NCBI GenBank assembly: GCA_013399855.1
Contig: VXAY01006825.1
Location: 267,889-331,888 of the forward strand
Reading direction: 5' to 3'
Length of the DNA stretch: 64,000 nucleotides
Source of the DNA: Oxyruncus cristatus
Taxonomy: Eukaryota; Chordata; Aves; Passeriformes; Cotingidae
Shown here: one piece after another, positions 27,801 through 40,436 of the stretch
Layout of the letters: every line of letters starts with the position of its first letter
Numbering within the stretch: the first letter of the stretch is position 1
Notes under the pieces: generated by a model
What the model was told of the DNA's origin: nothing
The model's input: only the letters and a program-made list of their open reading frames with translations
Databases searched by the model: none
Position numbers and translations under genes: made by a program

Positions 27801-28202
27801 ATCCTCCAACCAGAGTATCCCACTCTCTGGACCCAGCCTTTCAGACAGATTTCAAGCTACCTCACCAGCTGCTCGTCCAGCCTGTAATTCACCAGCACCC
27901 CTATGAGGACCTTATAAGAGGGGAAACATTGTCAAAGCCTTACTGAAGTTCAGGCAGACAACACCCACTTCTTTCATCTCCCAAACTAGTCGTTTCATGC
28001 GTAAATTTATCAAGAGAGAAAAACCCAAAAAGACCTCCACGCATGCCAGTACACAACCACAATCACTGATCCAGGGCTCCTATGAGCGAGCCTTTGCCTT
28101 CTTACCATTATCCTTCTTAAACTTCCTCTTCCCGTGTGGCACTTTTCCACGCGGTGCTTTTCCATTCTTCCCCGCGAACTTCTTTCTACCCTTGTTCTCC
28201 AT
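3692..28202 (-). CDS. PUM3: PUM3 (Puf-A/KIAA0020), 17 coding exons, complete
   Basis: Pumilio homolog 3, a nucleolar RNA-binding protein of the Puf-A/Puf6 branch that acts in large-subunit rRNA processing. The coding exons, in transcript order, run from 28106-28202 to 3692-3821; their lengths sum to 1920 bp (639 residues plus stop), close to about 648 in human. All junction phases are consistent and all splice sites are GT-AG. Residues about 1-130 form a Lys/Arg-rich tail suited to nucleolar targeting. The Puf-repeat array starts near residue 165 (LAFAHDSTRVIQCFIQYG) and continues with SKYSRNIVKKF, MLRHAEASAVVEYAYND, KHSLVHKVFLDFF, THDGARVAMHCLWHGTPK, FSHLVLLAAFDCIDDTK and KYGKKVLLYLLSPRD. 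The conserved C-terminal CPL-type region and a late repeat, HIAEHPAGHLVLKWLIEQ, follow. The start codon sits in GCCGCCATGG, a strong Kozak context. No frameshift or premature stop was seen. Identification by recalled human sequence; very secure. Confidence 0.97.
4075..4440 (-). mobile_element. Diverged CR1 fragment in the last PUM3 intron
   Basis: Plus-strand phrases such as GACCAGGTTGTCCAGGG and CAGCTTGTGCCACTGCCTC match reverse-complement CR1, with internal divergence. The 127-codon minus-strand open frame here is repeat-derived. Confidence 0.7.
8220..8310 (-). CDS. PUM3: PUM3 coding exon 16
   Basis: Residues about 567-596, TLVERVGIENLKTWAEVNRG then AIILC. Acceptor TTACAG, donor GTATGT. 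A Cys pair (ILCC) replaces the Ser pair (ILSS) of the human protein at the exon 16/17 join. Confidence 0.95.
9836..9923 (-). CDS. PUM3: PUM3 coding exon 15
   Basis: Residues about 538-566, LHIAEHPAGHLVLKWLIEQ then DEKMRESGKE. Acceptor GTGAAG, donor GTATGT. Confidence 0.95.
10987..11209 (-). CDS. PUM3: PUM3 coding exon 14
   Basis: Residues about 463-537, the largest exon, including ELRRRELLEAISSPLLEYL, EHTQEVVIDKATFVLVADIL and LVPGGQDGQ. This is the CPL-type C-terminal region. Acceptor CCTCAG, donor GTATTG. Confidence 0.96.
11991..12133 (-). CDS. PUM3: PUM3 coding exon 13
   Basis: Residues 416-463, with NNKYGKKVLLYLLSPRDPAH and EIITLLQQGDGNAY. Acceptor TTACAG, donor GTAACG. Confidence 0.95.
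12516..12521. other. Assembly gap (6 N)
   Basis: Six ambiguous bases within a PUM3 intron; no effect on the coding sequence. Confidence 0.99.
13877..13957 (-). CDS. PUM3: PUM3 coding exon 12
   Basis: Residues 389-415, GEFSHLVLLAAFDCIDDTK then LVKQLIIS. A Puf repeat. Acceptor CGCAG, donor GTAAGT. Confidence 0.95.
14742..14825. repeat. 37-bp AT-rich tandem repeat
   Basis: About 2.3 copies of a 37-base unit built from ATACACATATATTTATAC and ATAAAATATATACAT. Intronic in PUM3; no coding role. Confidence 0.85.
15545..15598 (-). CDS. PUM3: PUM3 coding exon 11
   Basis: An 18-codon microexon, DRKVIVKTMKTYIEKIAT, in phase 0 at both ends. Acceptor GAATAG, donor GTGAGT. Confidence 0.94.
15874..15903. 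repeat. (AACC)n microsatellite
   Basis: About seven uninterrupted CCAA/AACC units in a PUM3 intron. Confidence 0.9.
16694..16792 (-). CDS. PUM3: PUM3 coding exon 10
   Basis: Residues 338-370, EMIEAIREAVIYLAHTHDGA then RVAMHCLWHGTPK. Both boundaries are in phase 0. Acceptor GCCCAG, donor GTAATG. Confidence 0.95.
18470..18548 (-). CDS. PUM3: PUM3 coding exon 9
   Basis: Residues about 311-337, EAVIKHSLVHKVFLDFFIHA then LPKQRS. A Puf repeat. Acceptor TACAG, donor GTAAGT. Confidence 0.95.
19061..19164 (-). CDS. PUM3: PUM3 coding exon 8
   Basis: Residues about 277-311, TLDKVLEAQPEKREAILDEM then KQILTPMAQK. Acceptor TTTCAG, donor GTAAGG. Confidence 0.95.
20824..20998 (-). CDS. PUM3: PUM3 coding exon 7
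   Basis: Residues about 218-276, with EIIKSFKGHVKKMLRHAEAS, VVEYAYNDKAILEQRNM and LTEELYGNTFQVYK. Near-identical to the human segment. Acceptor AAACAG, donor GTGGTG. Confidence 0.96.
21553..21619 (-). CDS. PUM3: PUM3 coding exon 6
   Basis: Residues about 196-218, DSLVELSKSKYSRNIVKKF then LMYG. A Puf repeat with the typical SRNIVKK helix. Donor GTGAGT. Confidence 0.95.
21841..21934 (-). CDS. PUM3: PUM3 coding exon 5
   Basis: Residues 165-195, LAFAHDSTRVIQCFIQYG then NEKQRQETFEELK: the first clear Puf repeat. Acceptor CTTCAG, donor GTACTT. Confidence 0.95.
22721..22796 (-). CDS. PUM3: PUM3 coding exon 4
   Basis: Residues about 139-164, KKCHKEKREKLMNELQKLL then HGKIKN. Acceptor TTGTAG, donor GTAGGA. 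The open frame runs on past the donor, but the family alignment requires a join to LAFAHDS in the next exon. Confidence 0.93.
23537..23672 (-). CDS. PUM3: PUM3 coding exon 3
   Basis: Residues about 94-139, including PKWSDFKKKRKELKQTRQ and NYDIIVKSKQIWEDVRR. Donor GTAATA, acceptor CTTAAG. This segment leads into the Puf fold. Confidence 0.95.
25511..25693 (-). CDS. PUM3: PUM3 coding exon 2
   Basis: Residues about 33-93, the basic linker ending VKQFKNKQQPEKFAKKRKL. Flanked by acceptor TTAATAG and donor GTGAGT. The motif VKQFKNKQQ is shared with human PUM3. Confidence 0.95.
26295..27162 (-). mobile_element. CR1 LINE fragment, 3' portion
   Basis: Reverse-complement CR1, beginning with the 3' end phrase at AGAGTCATGGAACAGC and TTGGAAGGCACTTCTGG and extending upstream to GGACCTCGTGTTGACTCC. 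The same element resumes at 27780 after an inserted LTR. Open frames on both strands here belong to the decayed element. Confidence 0.9.
27163..27779 (+). mobile_element. Solo LTR nested in CR1
   Basis: Starts TGTGTGATGGG and ends GACTATAACA, carrying a TATA box (TATAAAAG, 27628-27635) and an AATAAA signal (27727-27732) in LTR order. It splits the CR1 between TTGACTCC and TGGGGTTCCC. I could not see a convincing target-site duplication, so the outer ends may be off by a few bases. No internal retroviral sequence is present. Confidence 0.8.
27780..28003 (-). mobile_element. CR1 LINE fragment, upstream continuation
   Basis: Continues the 26295-27162 CR1 beyond the LTR, with recognisable phrases GTCAAAGCCTTACTGAAG and AGACAACACCCAC. 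Confidence 0.85.
28106..28202 (-). CDS. PUM3: PUM3 coding exon 1
   Basis: Encodes residues 1-32, starting MENKGRKKFAGKNGK, plus one base of codon 33. The donor is GTAAG at 28101-28105. Upstream on the minus strand a clean acceptor (CTGTTTGCAG) ends at 28213, so the exon extends to 28212 with 10 bases of 5' UTR. Confidence 0.93.
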
Positions 28203-28464
28203 GGCGGCAACACTGCAAACAGAGCGGGAGACAGGATTAGTGGACCGCCGGGGCTCCCTTCTGATGAAAAGACAGCCCGCGCCTCCCGGTTAACACGTAC
28301 GGCGGAGCCAAACCCTCCCCGACGGACGGTGCGGGGCTAGGCGCCGGGCGGCACACAGGCTCAGCCGGGCACGGCCCCGGTTCCCGCTCCCCAGAGAGGG
28401 AAGCACTGCCGGGAGGTTGCAGGAATGGGGGGTGTCTGTGCGGGCCCGGCACCGCCGCTCTTAC

Positions 28465-28481
28465 CGCACACGTGCGGCCCC
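28465..28481 (-). other. PUM3: Visible end of PUM3 non-coding 5' exon
   Basis: The minus-strand sequence ends in TGTGCG followed by GTAAGA, a good splice donor, and pairs with the acceptor at 28213-28214 to give a 5' UTR intron of about 250 bp. The transcription start is hidden in the gap. Confidence 0.6.
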
Positions 28482-28591
28482 NNNNNNNNNNNNNNNNNNN
28501 NNNNNNNNNNNNNNNNNNNNNNNNNNNNNNNNNNNNNNNNNNNNNNNNNNNNNNNNNNNNNNNNNNNNNNNNNNNNNNNNNNNNNNNNNNN
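28482..28591. other. Assembly gap (110 N) in the PUM3 promoter
   Basis: A run of N flanked by very GC-rich sequence on both sides, as expected where sequencing fails in CpG islands. Confidence 0.99.
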
Positions 28592-28660
28592 CGCCGACGG
28601 AGCTCCGCGGGGGGCGGGGCACCGGGAGCACCGGCGGCGAAACAAGGCGTGAGTACAGTG

Positions 28661-30490
28661 AACAGTAAATCTAGCAGTAGAACTAAAAACAGGTTTCCGC
28701 TTCCCCTTCCACCACTGAAGAGGTGCCGGCTAGCGAAGGAGTGCTGGACTAAAGGTTGCGCGGGATTTCCCCACAAGCAGTTCACGGATGTTCATTGTAG
28801 ACCAAATTCAAATGGTGAACGGTGGTTTGAAGAGAAAACTGAAGGCTGGCTTTTGCTAAGAGGCTATTAAGTGTAAGATTTGTTATCACAGGTTCTAGTA
28901 CTGTTGAACAATGCTGTGTGCACAGTAGTTTGGAATAGTTATCCATTGGATATCTGGCTACAGACGGACCAGTTTGGCGAGGGGCATCTAAAACCACCTG
29001 TAAAATAAGGCTGAAGTCCCAGCAAAATCAGGGTGAACTCTCAGTTCAGTGTTGCAGGATGACATGCTTGAGAAATGGCCAATCTGGGGAGGGGCAGCCA
29101 CTTCAAGAAGGCCATTTTTATAATTCCCACTCCTTTTTCTTTGTTTTTCTCTACTTTCGTTTCTTCTGTAAATATGTGCATCTGAGGATCACTAAAGTAA
29201 TTGTGGGTCAAACCTGGTGAGCTGAACCTCAGCAGTTAATGTCAGGTATTTGATACCTGTTGGATGCTTACAGCAAGAAAGTAATTTTTCTGCCTGGAGT
29301 CTCCTGTTGAACTGCTGTCCTCCAGCCTGCTGACTCTCCATCTGCATCCTGACACTGCATCTTTTCTGTTTTAGCTCTCAGCTTGATCACTGCACACTTG
29401 TAACTATGTGTGTTTGGTAATCGTGGTGAAAAGCTCTATATGCCAAAGCTTAAGAAGAATAAAGTGCACACTGTCTGGAGACTTGTTTGTCCGACTTCGA
29501 AATGCCTTTTTTCTCCCCCCTTTTTTCTTTTTTTTTTTTCCTTCTCTTTTTTTGGGTCTTGGAAAAAAAAAAAAAGCAAATCACGTAGAAACTTAGTTAA
29601 GCACATTAATAAAAACTGTATTGTTTCAGATCCAGATTCATTGATTCAGATTCATCTTAGATCCAGATGCATCAAGGTTGCTTTTGGATATCATTACAAA
29701 GAATTCTGTGGGTCTAGTGCAAAGAATATGCAGTAAATCACTATTTCTCTTAGCAACCACTACAGTCATAGTAACCACATTGATTTCCTATACTATTTCT
29801 AAGGACTGAATATTCTAAAACCAGTTCAGATGGGAGAACTTATATAGATAGACATTCAAAGTGAAAGTAATTGCTACTGAAAGTACAATTTATAGTGAAC
29901 TGTTATGTATATATCTCTGCTTGCAAAAATTTAAATGCATCTCTCTGGAGTGAAGGTAAAAAACCCCAACCATATGCAACTGTTTTTTATAAACCTTTTA
30001 AAAACATTTCTTACTGCTGTAATTTCTTGAAGATGAACCTTCTAGAAGACCATGGATCCAACAAAGCATGGAATTTTATAGTTCCTTTATATGATATTCA
30101 GTGTCTTTTTTGTTGGGTTTTTTTTGAGTCCATGGGATGCAAGACAGTCTCTCATTTTTCAACAGGATTAACTATATAAACTGTTTAACTACATATGAGG
30201 AAGCACTGTATTTCGTAATGTGGTCAAATCTATTCAAGACTCTTGTATTGTAAAACTACACCATCACTGTTGGCTCCACTGTCCTCGCAGTTCTGCTTTA
30301 GTTTCTCTGTATTCTCTAGCACTCATAAATGTTGTCTTTATAAAGAAAATGGAAATCAAACACCAGCATTTGTATTAATAAAAAGTTTTAATTGATGTTG
30401 TCTCAAAAATACTTTACAAATATATTTTTTCCTTTATATTCAGTTGTGTAAGGTGAAAACAGTACATTGTAGTCCTTGAAGGTAGGCTTC

Positions 30491-30527
<37 letters not shown>

Positions 30528-33500
30528 CTACAGTGTTACAAAGCAGGAAAGAAGAAAATGTCACATGACAAGGAAGCTAAGACAGTGCTCAGGACCTTAT
30601 TTCACTCTGCAAATGGCACAGTATATGAAGTCAGTCTTCAGGTTTAGCATACAACTGGAATATAGTGAATTCCTGAAGTGGAAAGAAATAAAAATACCAG
30701 TCCTGGATCATCCAGATCACTTCAGAGTAGTAATCAGTGTGAAATATTCTTTGTTCGTGTTAGTGTGAAGGAAATTGTCTTTTCTTTATGTATTGAAGGT
30801 GCAGTTGTTAAATACATAGACCTTTTGCTCTGGAATTAAATAAAGAGACAAAAACTGACACTGCTACTTCTATTTGCTTTCTTCCTTAAAAAGGATTGAA
30901 ATTGTCACATGAAATTGACAAGTGAGGTTTTTCCCTAGAGAAGAGAGAAGTGTACAGATACTTCTTAGAAGAAGTTTGAGACTGAAGTGTGAAAGATCCA
31001 GCCAGACATGCATGTCAACAGGAGACATAACAAATCTCCAAAGTGAATTCAGATTTCATATACTCCTTTCATAACTGGTGAGGAAAACCTGCCACTGTCT
31101 AGAAAACTGAACTATAGCTGCCTGGTATTTGGATTTGGACACTCCTGGATTTGTTTCCTTCTCCCATACAGGTGTAAAACCACCAACCCCTGTAAAGACT
31201 AAATTTAGGAAGGATAGATAACCAGCCTCCTGACATTGCATCTGAAATCTCATTGCACTGCTTGTGCAGGTTAGAATGATAATTGCTGTTACAATTCTGA
31301 GGCAGCAACCCACATTACAAAGTATATTTTTAAAACCATATATTTGTGTAATAAAGCAGTCTTTTATTGTGCAAACTTCATTTTTATACTAGAATTCTCT
31401 TGCTGTAGTGAATGCTTCTACAAATAACAAGGCAATCATTTTCTGACAGTAAGTTCAATGGTTTCATGACCTCACCTATGAAGTTTCAGTTGTGTTTTTT
31501 TTACAAGTTTCACAATTTTAGGGACTACTTTCCATAATGTCATAAATTATCTTTAAATATCTGCAAATGGATGTTGACTTGGAGAAAAACCTCTGACACT
31601 GCAGCTGTTTCTTTGTTATTTCGAGGAGGAATCCTTTGCTGGCTTTTGATCAAAAGAGGCCTGTAACTTCTCAGAGGAGGTCCATTTTCCTGGGGCTTTT
31701 TATTCAAACCAGCCTTCTTACAGTGCATGGAAGGCTAAAGGTTGATTATATCATGCTAGAGGTATCAATGCATTTATGTTTTTGGTAGTAAAATGATACC
31801 TACATGTCTGATTTGACTCCAGCTCATTAATTCAGCCTGAGGCAAATACTTTGACAGAAACAAACTCTGTAAAAAGTCACGATGTGCTTATTATGGATGA
31901 CATTTCATGGAGAGAGATCTCATTAAAATCTGTCCTATAACTCTGTAGTCTTCTTCATTTGGTAGGCACACAAACCAGAAATACATCTTTATGCAGCACT
32001 ATCAATACTTCTCACAAAGCTACAGAAAAGGTGAAGGTCATGCATATCCTATCATACAGTTTTATATCATGCTGCACTGGGGGTAATTTACAAATGTATT
32101 CTGTTAGACTTCTATAGGCATAGAGAAATTTCAGAGCATTTGCAAAGTGTATGCAAGGTGACTTTAGGTTCATGTCTCAAAATGAACCAAAATAATGAGA
32201 GAAAACTGAAGTATTTAACAGACTGTGGGGTGAGCTAGATGATCATCTTCACACATGGAAATATCTGGAAATAGGTGCTGAATGTTTGAAGCATGGATGC
32301 TACATACTGCTCAAAGATCTTTCGCTTTGTTACATACATAAACATGAGGCAGGTTTTGTTCAATAGCCTAGAAGATTGGCAAGAATATTAAAAAAAGAAA
32401 GACCAGTGAGCCAATGTGAGTTTACTGTAAAACAATAAACGCAGACAAATACTTCTTACGCTATACCAAATGAACTATCTGGAATAAAATTGAGTCTGCT
32501 GCAGTTCAAGTCTAAATGTGAGTGCAGGCTAAATTTCAATTAAAAAAAAAAGTGGAAGAACAATATTCCCTTTTCATGTGACTTGCATAGTTATGTGCAA
32601 TTACAAATTGATTTTACAACACCAGTAGGTTTACTAGGAACTTTTGTTTTCAGATGCTGTATTACAACATATTCTAGGCATACCTAAAAATGGATGAAAG
32701 AATAAAAAACTTCTAATAAAAATACAAAATTCTACAGTTTACAGCACTGGCTGAACAAAGCAAACTTAATAAATTCCAGAATAGCTTTTATTTTACTCTG
32801 TAAAGTAGTAAAAACTATTGACAGCTTTTTGGTATTTAATAAGGAGTGTTATGAAATTGAAAGTGTAAGCACAAGACTCAGCCAGTGTATGTCAGGAAAA
32901 TATCATTGGAATAAAGCCAGGAAATCAGTCCCCTATGGTATGACTGGATTTATTAAATGCAGCATGATTTCAAATTTGAATTGGAAGTCTTTTCATCTAG
33001 ATTTGCAGCTGTGCAAGCAAATGTAAAATGCTGCCAAACACACTGTCATTTATTTTCAAAGCCAGTGGCTTTCTTTTGCTCTTAGGTATAGCATGTCAGG
33101 CCACTGCCCTCACAGAAGTGAAAGGCTTTCCAGTCCAGTCTTTTATTTTTACCTTATGCTACACAATTCGTATGGAGTTGTTTTATACGAGCAAAACTGT
33201 CCAAAATTGCCCCTTCCCCGCTATTCGTCACTGTGGTACAGAGATAAATATTTGCATCTGGGACATTTGAAGCAGTGACAAAGAAGAGAGCCAGGGTGTA
33301 TGTGTTGGCATAATGTTCCACCATGCAAGGGAATTAGCATCTCCTACTTTGAAACCTGAATTATATTTTAATTTTTAAAAATCTTACTTTGAAATTTATC
33401 TCATATTTATAAATAAGCACTCTTTTCCTTTTGGGAAGTCTTCTTTGCCTTTGCTTTTTCAACTCATTCAGCGTTCTGGTAAATGCTATGGGAGAGAAAG

Positions 33501-36500
33501 GGCAGAATAGAGAAGAATCAATTAAAAAAAACTAATTAAGCCTCACGGGAAGCCTATTAAATACACTTAATGTGGTGCAGCAGGATTTCACAACCAAGCA
33601 CTCTAAGAATTAATGTATATAAGAACAGCAGTCCACATTATTGAACTCAATATGGTTAATTGGCTAGCAACCATGTAAACGTGCAGTGACCTTTTACATT
33701 CGATTTTCAAATTAGAATACCACTTCACACAACTTAAGGCATTTGTATATGTAAAAGACAACTTGAACATTTTCCACCCTGCTTTCTTGCAAATGAACGA
33801 TAGCACTCTGAAAGTGATTTCTACATTTTTATGTAACTTCAAAACTTGATGAAAGCTTCTTTTCCTTTTAAATGAGTGGACTTTAAAGTCATCTTTAAAG
33901 TCACTCATGCAATTAATGGATACTGAGAATAAGTATGGAGATTTCAGAAGACCGGTAAACTTACTCATAATTATGCTCACAAAAAGCTTTTTAGATCTGA
34001 AACCAGTATTAGTCAAACCTGAAATATAAGCAAGCTAGACACTGTCCATGTTACAGGGTAAATCGATGGAAATTAATTATTTTCCAGTGCATAATTTTGT
34101 TTGTAATTACTGCAAGTCTTCCATGAACAATCTTTATTATAAAGGTAGTTTTACAAATTTAATCAAAAGATCCCCACTCTAAAGCCAAAATAACTGAAAT
34201 GCTGCACTTTCGATACACGGATGGAAATTAATTAATTTTCATCAGGCTCTATGGATATTTTGTTTTGTAGCATTACTGTAGAATGGGTTTGAGTCAAAAA
34301 TAGGAAACAGGAAATGATGAATAAGGGAAGTATTTTCCATGGGTGCTTCTGGAAAAAAATCAATTCCACCAGCTGTATTTGCCTGTTTTTATGCCAAATA
34401 TAGCATGAGAATAGAACACAGCCTGTTTTTCTTAAAAAGTTTTTTTTTTTTCCTTTTGTAAGAATTGATGGCTCCTTCCTCCAGTTTGTTCTGATCTGTA
34501 ATTAAGACCTTTTTTCCAGAATGTGCTGCAGTAGCAACACCTAATGAAGGTCCCTGCTCGGTTTGCAAGTATTGCAGCGGTAGATTTTTTCCCTTCTCTT
34601 CATGTTTAAAACAGAAAGGACAGGTCCTTCATGTCATATAGTAATACCAATATATGTACTTAGCAGAGTGCCTCTTGGCACATTGCTGATTCCTGGAGTC
34701 ACAATGATGCACATCACAACAGGAAACAGCAGAAGATTTAAGTATGCATTAGTTCAAGTAAATAAATGCCTACTAATTTGTCACAGCACTAAATCATTAC
34801 AGAAGATAAATAAAACTTTTTTCTTTTACTCTTTGTCACACAGCCCAAATAGACTATTGACTTATATAAGTACTGCTTATACAAAATAACGATGTCCTCG
34901 TAGCTGTACAAATAAAATAAACTGTAAGAGGTCAGAAACTTGTTCTTGCACAGTAGATGAGATTTCTTTTCTGTCATACAAGATCTTACCACTCTACGAT
35001 GGTTTATTTGAGTCAAAAATGTTTCTTACCTAAAAAATGGAGATTTTATCTTTTCACAATGAGAGAACAGGGAATTCTAATTTCTCTCTCCTCTTACCAC
35101 TCAGGCAATTTTAACAAATTACAGGAAATGAAAGTTTGCCCTGCATGTGGCAATGTGACTCTTCGCAATAGCAGTTTCACCCTTAAAGAACACTCCTAAG
35201 GAGGTGCTATACCTAGTTTTCACTTCCAAGAGATATTTGACACTATATTGAAAGGGGCTGTAGGTGCAAAGAAGGGGTTAACACAGATTAACTTTGAGCC
35301 AAATTCACCAAGATTTCAAAGTGCTAAGACAAAGATCTTGCAGAAGTGTAGACACATGAAAGAGCTGCTGATTACAATTGCCTCTCCAAAGCAGAGGCCT
35401 TCTCATCAGATTGTTTGAGTGAGTTCCTATAAGTCTGCCATTTTATCAAATGTTTTAACTGGTGTAGAGTTTTTGGTTCCTTTTTTAATATTAAAAATGT
35501 TATTATCAGCTATTAAATACAAACGCACATGTCCATTTTCTATTAATGGATGTACTATTCTGAATTCTTGACAAATCTAATTTTAAAGGCATTTATCAAC
35601 ACAAATAAAGAGAAATGTATTTTAGAATTTATTGAAAAAAATCACCTGGTCTTGCAGAAACATCATAAAATCGGCACTCAACTAACATGTTTGTTCACTA
35701 ACCCCCGAAGGAGGTAACTGAAAGCCAGAGAGACAGGATGACCATGCTACAGTTAAAGATATGGCTGAAATTTCTGAAGAAAAATGAGAGTTTTCTCTTA
35801 TACATTTCAAGTATCAAAAGCAGTTGAGTGCAAAAGGTCATATCAGTAGTCTGATGGTCTTGTCAGATTTCCAGACAGGCTGTAGGGTCTCCATGCAACA
35901 GCAGCTACACTCATATTGCACATATTGCTAATTAAGCTACTCAGCCTAAAGCCAGACAGTATTTGTTTTTTTCCCCAGAGATGTGAGAAGGATTCTTTCC
36001 AACTAGGTATCACTTAGACTATTACTGAAAGGAAAGAAAAAAAATGGTGCGTGCTAAATCCAAGTTACCAATAAAATAAGGACATTTACATGTTAAAAAA
36101 AGGTTGTTTCATAATACAGAAACCTGCTTGTTTGGCTGCTTTCTCTTTTTCTTTCATTTGTGGATCAGAGATGGAAAGGGGAAAATCAAGGTCAAGTCAC
36201 TTGTTTAAGAGACTGGAAAGAGCAAGGGAAGCTAGTTGCATGTTAGGAAGACAGTTGTTCATGTTTCAAAACATTCTGTTCAAGTATTTTTCCTCAAAGA
36301 CCTTCCCAAGCAGATGTTTGAGAACCATGTGGTGCTTGAACAAAGAACCCGATCGTGGTAGGAAGCTTGACAAGGAATTACAGAAGGTGGGTTTTTGGTG
36401 CTTCGCAGCCATGTGGTGCCTCAACAGAATTTGCATCTCAGACAGGAATCAAAAGAGCCTCATGCTCAGTATGGAAGTGCCCTGGCTAAACTTTTTGGAA

Positions 36501-36650
36501 TAGTGACAGCTAGGCCATCGGGAGGGCTATGAAACATAAAATCACCTGCTTTGGAATAATCTCCTGGAGCAGGCTAGTACTGTCCAAAACCCACTAAGAC
36601 CACTTGGGAAAATGATACTGACCTTCTTATTTAAAAGGTTAAACAAGGAA
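28661..36650. other. Gene-poor AT-rich interval
   Basis: Eight kilobases without a recognisable gene. It contains a pyrimidine/A-rich low-complexity tract at about 29510-29577, a (TA)n microsatellite at 30495-30525, and scattered short open frames lacking family resemblance. I could not identify any conserved non-coding RNA. Confidence 0.6.
30495..30525. repeat. (TA)n microsatellite
   Basis: About 14 TA units following GTGTG. Confidence 0.95.
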
Positions 36651-37420
36651 AAATGATTAATTCAAGAAAGGGCAGAATGGCAGGGTGGCTTCTGCGAGAA
36701 GACAGCAGAACAGAGCCACTGGTCTCTCCCCTCCAGGGACCTAGTGCTGCTCAGCAAATGCAGCACATGTGGCTGGCTCCTGCTTTTCTCTCATGACTGC
36801 CCAGCAGGTGAGCAAGGCTCCACCACAGAGCTGTAGCAGGCAGTCTGATGAGGCTGGTACTGGATTTACCAAAGGCGTGGACATCGGCCTGTGGGGCTGA
36901 GAACAGGAGCATCCTTCCCCAAGGTAGCACATCCTTGGCTAAGCGTCCAAGGTGCCACAACTGCCCTTGTCAGCATGGGCCCAGAACAGCAATAGAACTC
37001 ACAGAACACATGGAGCCTGCCAGAGCTGCTGTGACTGATGTGGCCAGCGTGGAGGGTGCTGCTTCTGTGGTTCACTGTGCTTTGCGCAGGAAGGTTGACA
37101 CTGCTTGGCTTATTGGGTATGCTTGCACTTCATTGTTTGCCCAGCACAGCCACAACAAGATTGGCTCCTCAGCACCCAAACACACGCATACTGCTCACAG
37201 TAGTAATGTTCTCTGGTATATGTTTTTTGGGAAGGACTTGGTGGCAAAGTGATCCAAAGAGCAGGGTGTCAGTGAACTTCCCAAACTAAGATGCCACACA
37301 GGGAGTTTTCCTGTGAGCTGTTACAGCATGTACTGCTGCCTGCCCTGGGGCTGCATACCCACATCCTGACAGCAGAGCACTCAGTGGGAATCTGTCAGAA
37401 ATGTCCAATCATACTTTCTG
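36651..37420. other. Moderately GC-rich interval upstream of the acrosin-like gene
   Basis: Base composition shifts from AT-rich to GC-richer here. Overlapping open frames of 60-134 codons exist on both strands (for example 36848-37252), but none resembles a known family and none is splice-bounded. Confidence 0.5.
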
Positions 37421-37424
37421 CCTC

Positions 37425-37640
37425 CCTTCTGCTGGGAAGTCTCATGGGTGGTGAGGCCCTGGCACAGGCTGTCCAGATAAGCTCTGGTTGCCCCATCCCT
37501 GCAAGTGTTCAAGGCCAGGTTGGATGGTCTGGGATGGCATCCTGCTCTAGTGGAAGATGTTCCTGCCTGTGGCAAGGAGGTTGGAACTAGACAATCTTTA
37601 CAGTCCCTTCCAACCCAAACCAGTCTATGATTCTATCACT
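37425..37640 (+). mobile_element. CR1 LINE 3' end, plus orientation
   Basis: Ends with GGTTGGAACTAGACAATC, CCTTCCAACCCAAACC and CTATGATTCTAT, the canonical CR1 3' terminus. It lies only about 160 bases before the acrosin-like start codon. Confidence 0.9.
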
Positions 37641-37799
37641 CTACATTGCCCCTCCTACTGCCCAGTCCCCTGAGGCCTCTGTGCCTAGAACACCAAATCA
37701 GCCACTCTGTGACATCAGCCCTGGAGCCTGCAGGCAGTATGCTGGTGGCTGCACTGGAGGCAATGAGCTCCTTGCAGCTGACACGTGCCCCCGGCAGTG

Positions 37800-40275
<2,476 letters not shown>

Positions 40276-40430
40276 ACAGGATCCAGTGCACGCTGCAGTG
40301 GACCATGACCATTTCCTTCTAGGGCAGTGCCTGCAGATCCAAAGGCAGCCTCAGTGCCAAAGGCCTGCTCCGTCCTGCCCATGCTCCTCCTCTGCGTGCA
40401 TGCAAGTCCTGAAGTTAACTTAGTTGTGGA

Positions 40431-40436
40431 AATAAA
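40431..40436 (+). promoter_or_regulatory. Acrosin-like poly(A) signal AATAAA
   Basis: Canonical AATAAA 155 bases after the stop codon, followed by a T/G-rich stretch. Confidence 0.75.

Larger units (their letters stand above)
25694..28105 (-). other. PUM3 first coding intron with nested repeats
   Basis: About 2.4 kb, of which roughly 1.7 kb is a CR1 element broken by a solo LTR. No exon-like sequence was seen between 25694 and 26290. Confidence 0.8.
28220..28660 (-). promoter_or_regulatory. PUM3 CpG-rich promoter region
   Basis: A GC-rich, CpG-dense segment around the start of PUM3, interrupted by the gap at 28482-28591. A GC box (GGGGCGGGG) lies near 28609. On the minus strand a donor GTAAGAGC begins at 28464 and the acceptor before the ATG ends at 28213, so a non-coding first exon probably reaches from 28465 into the gap. 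The plus strand has a GTGAGT donor-like site near 28647, compatible with a divergent transcript, but nothing else supports one. Confidence 0.75.

Noticed and set aside
28237..28870. Several open frames across the PUM3 promoter on both strands
   Set aside because: They depend on the N gap being read as open and on CpG-rich composition; no family resemblance.
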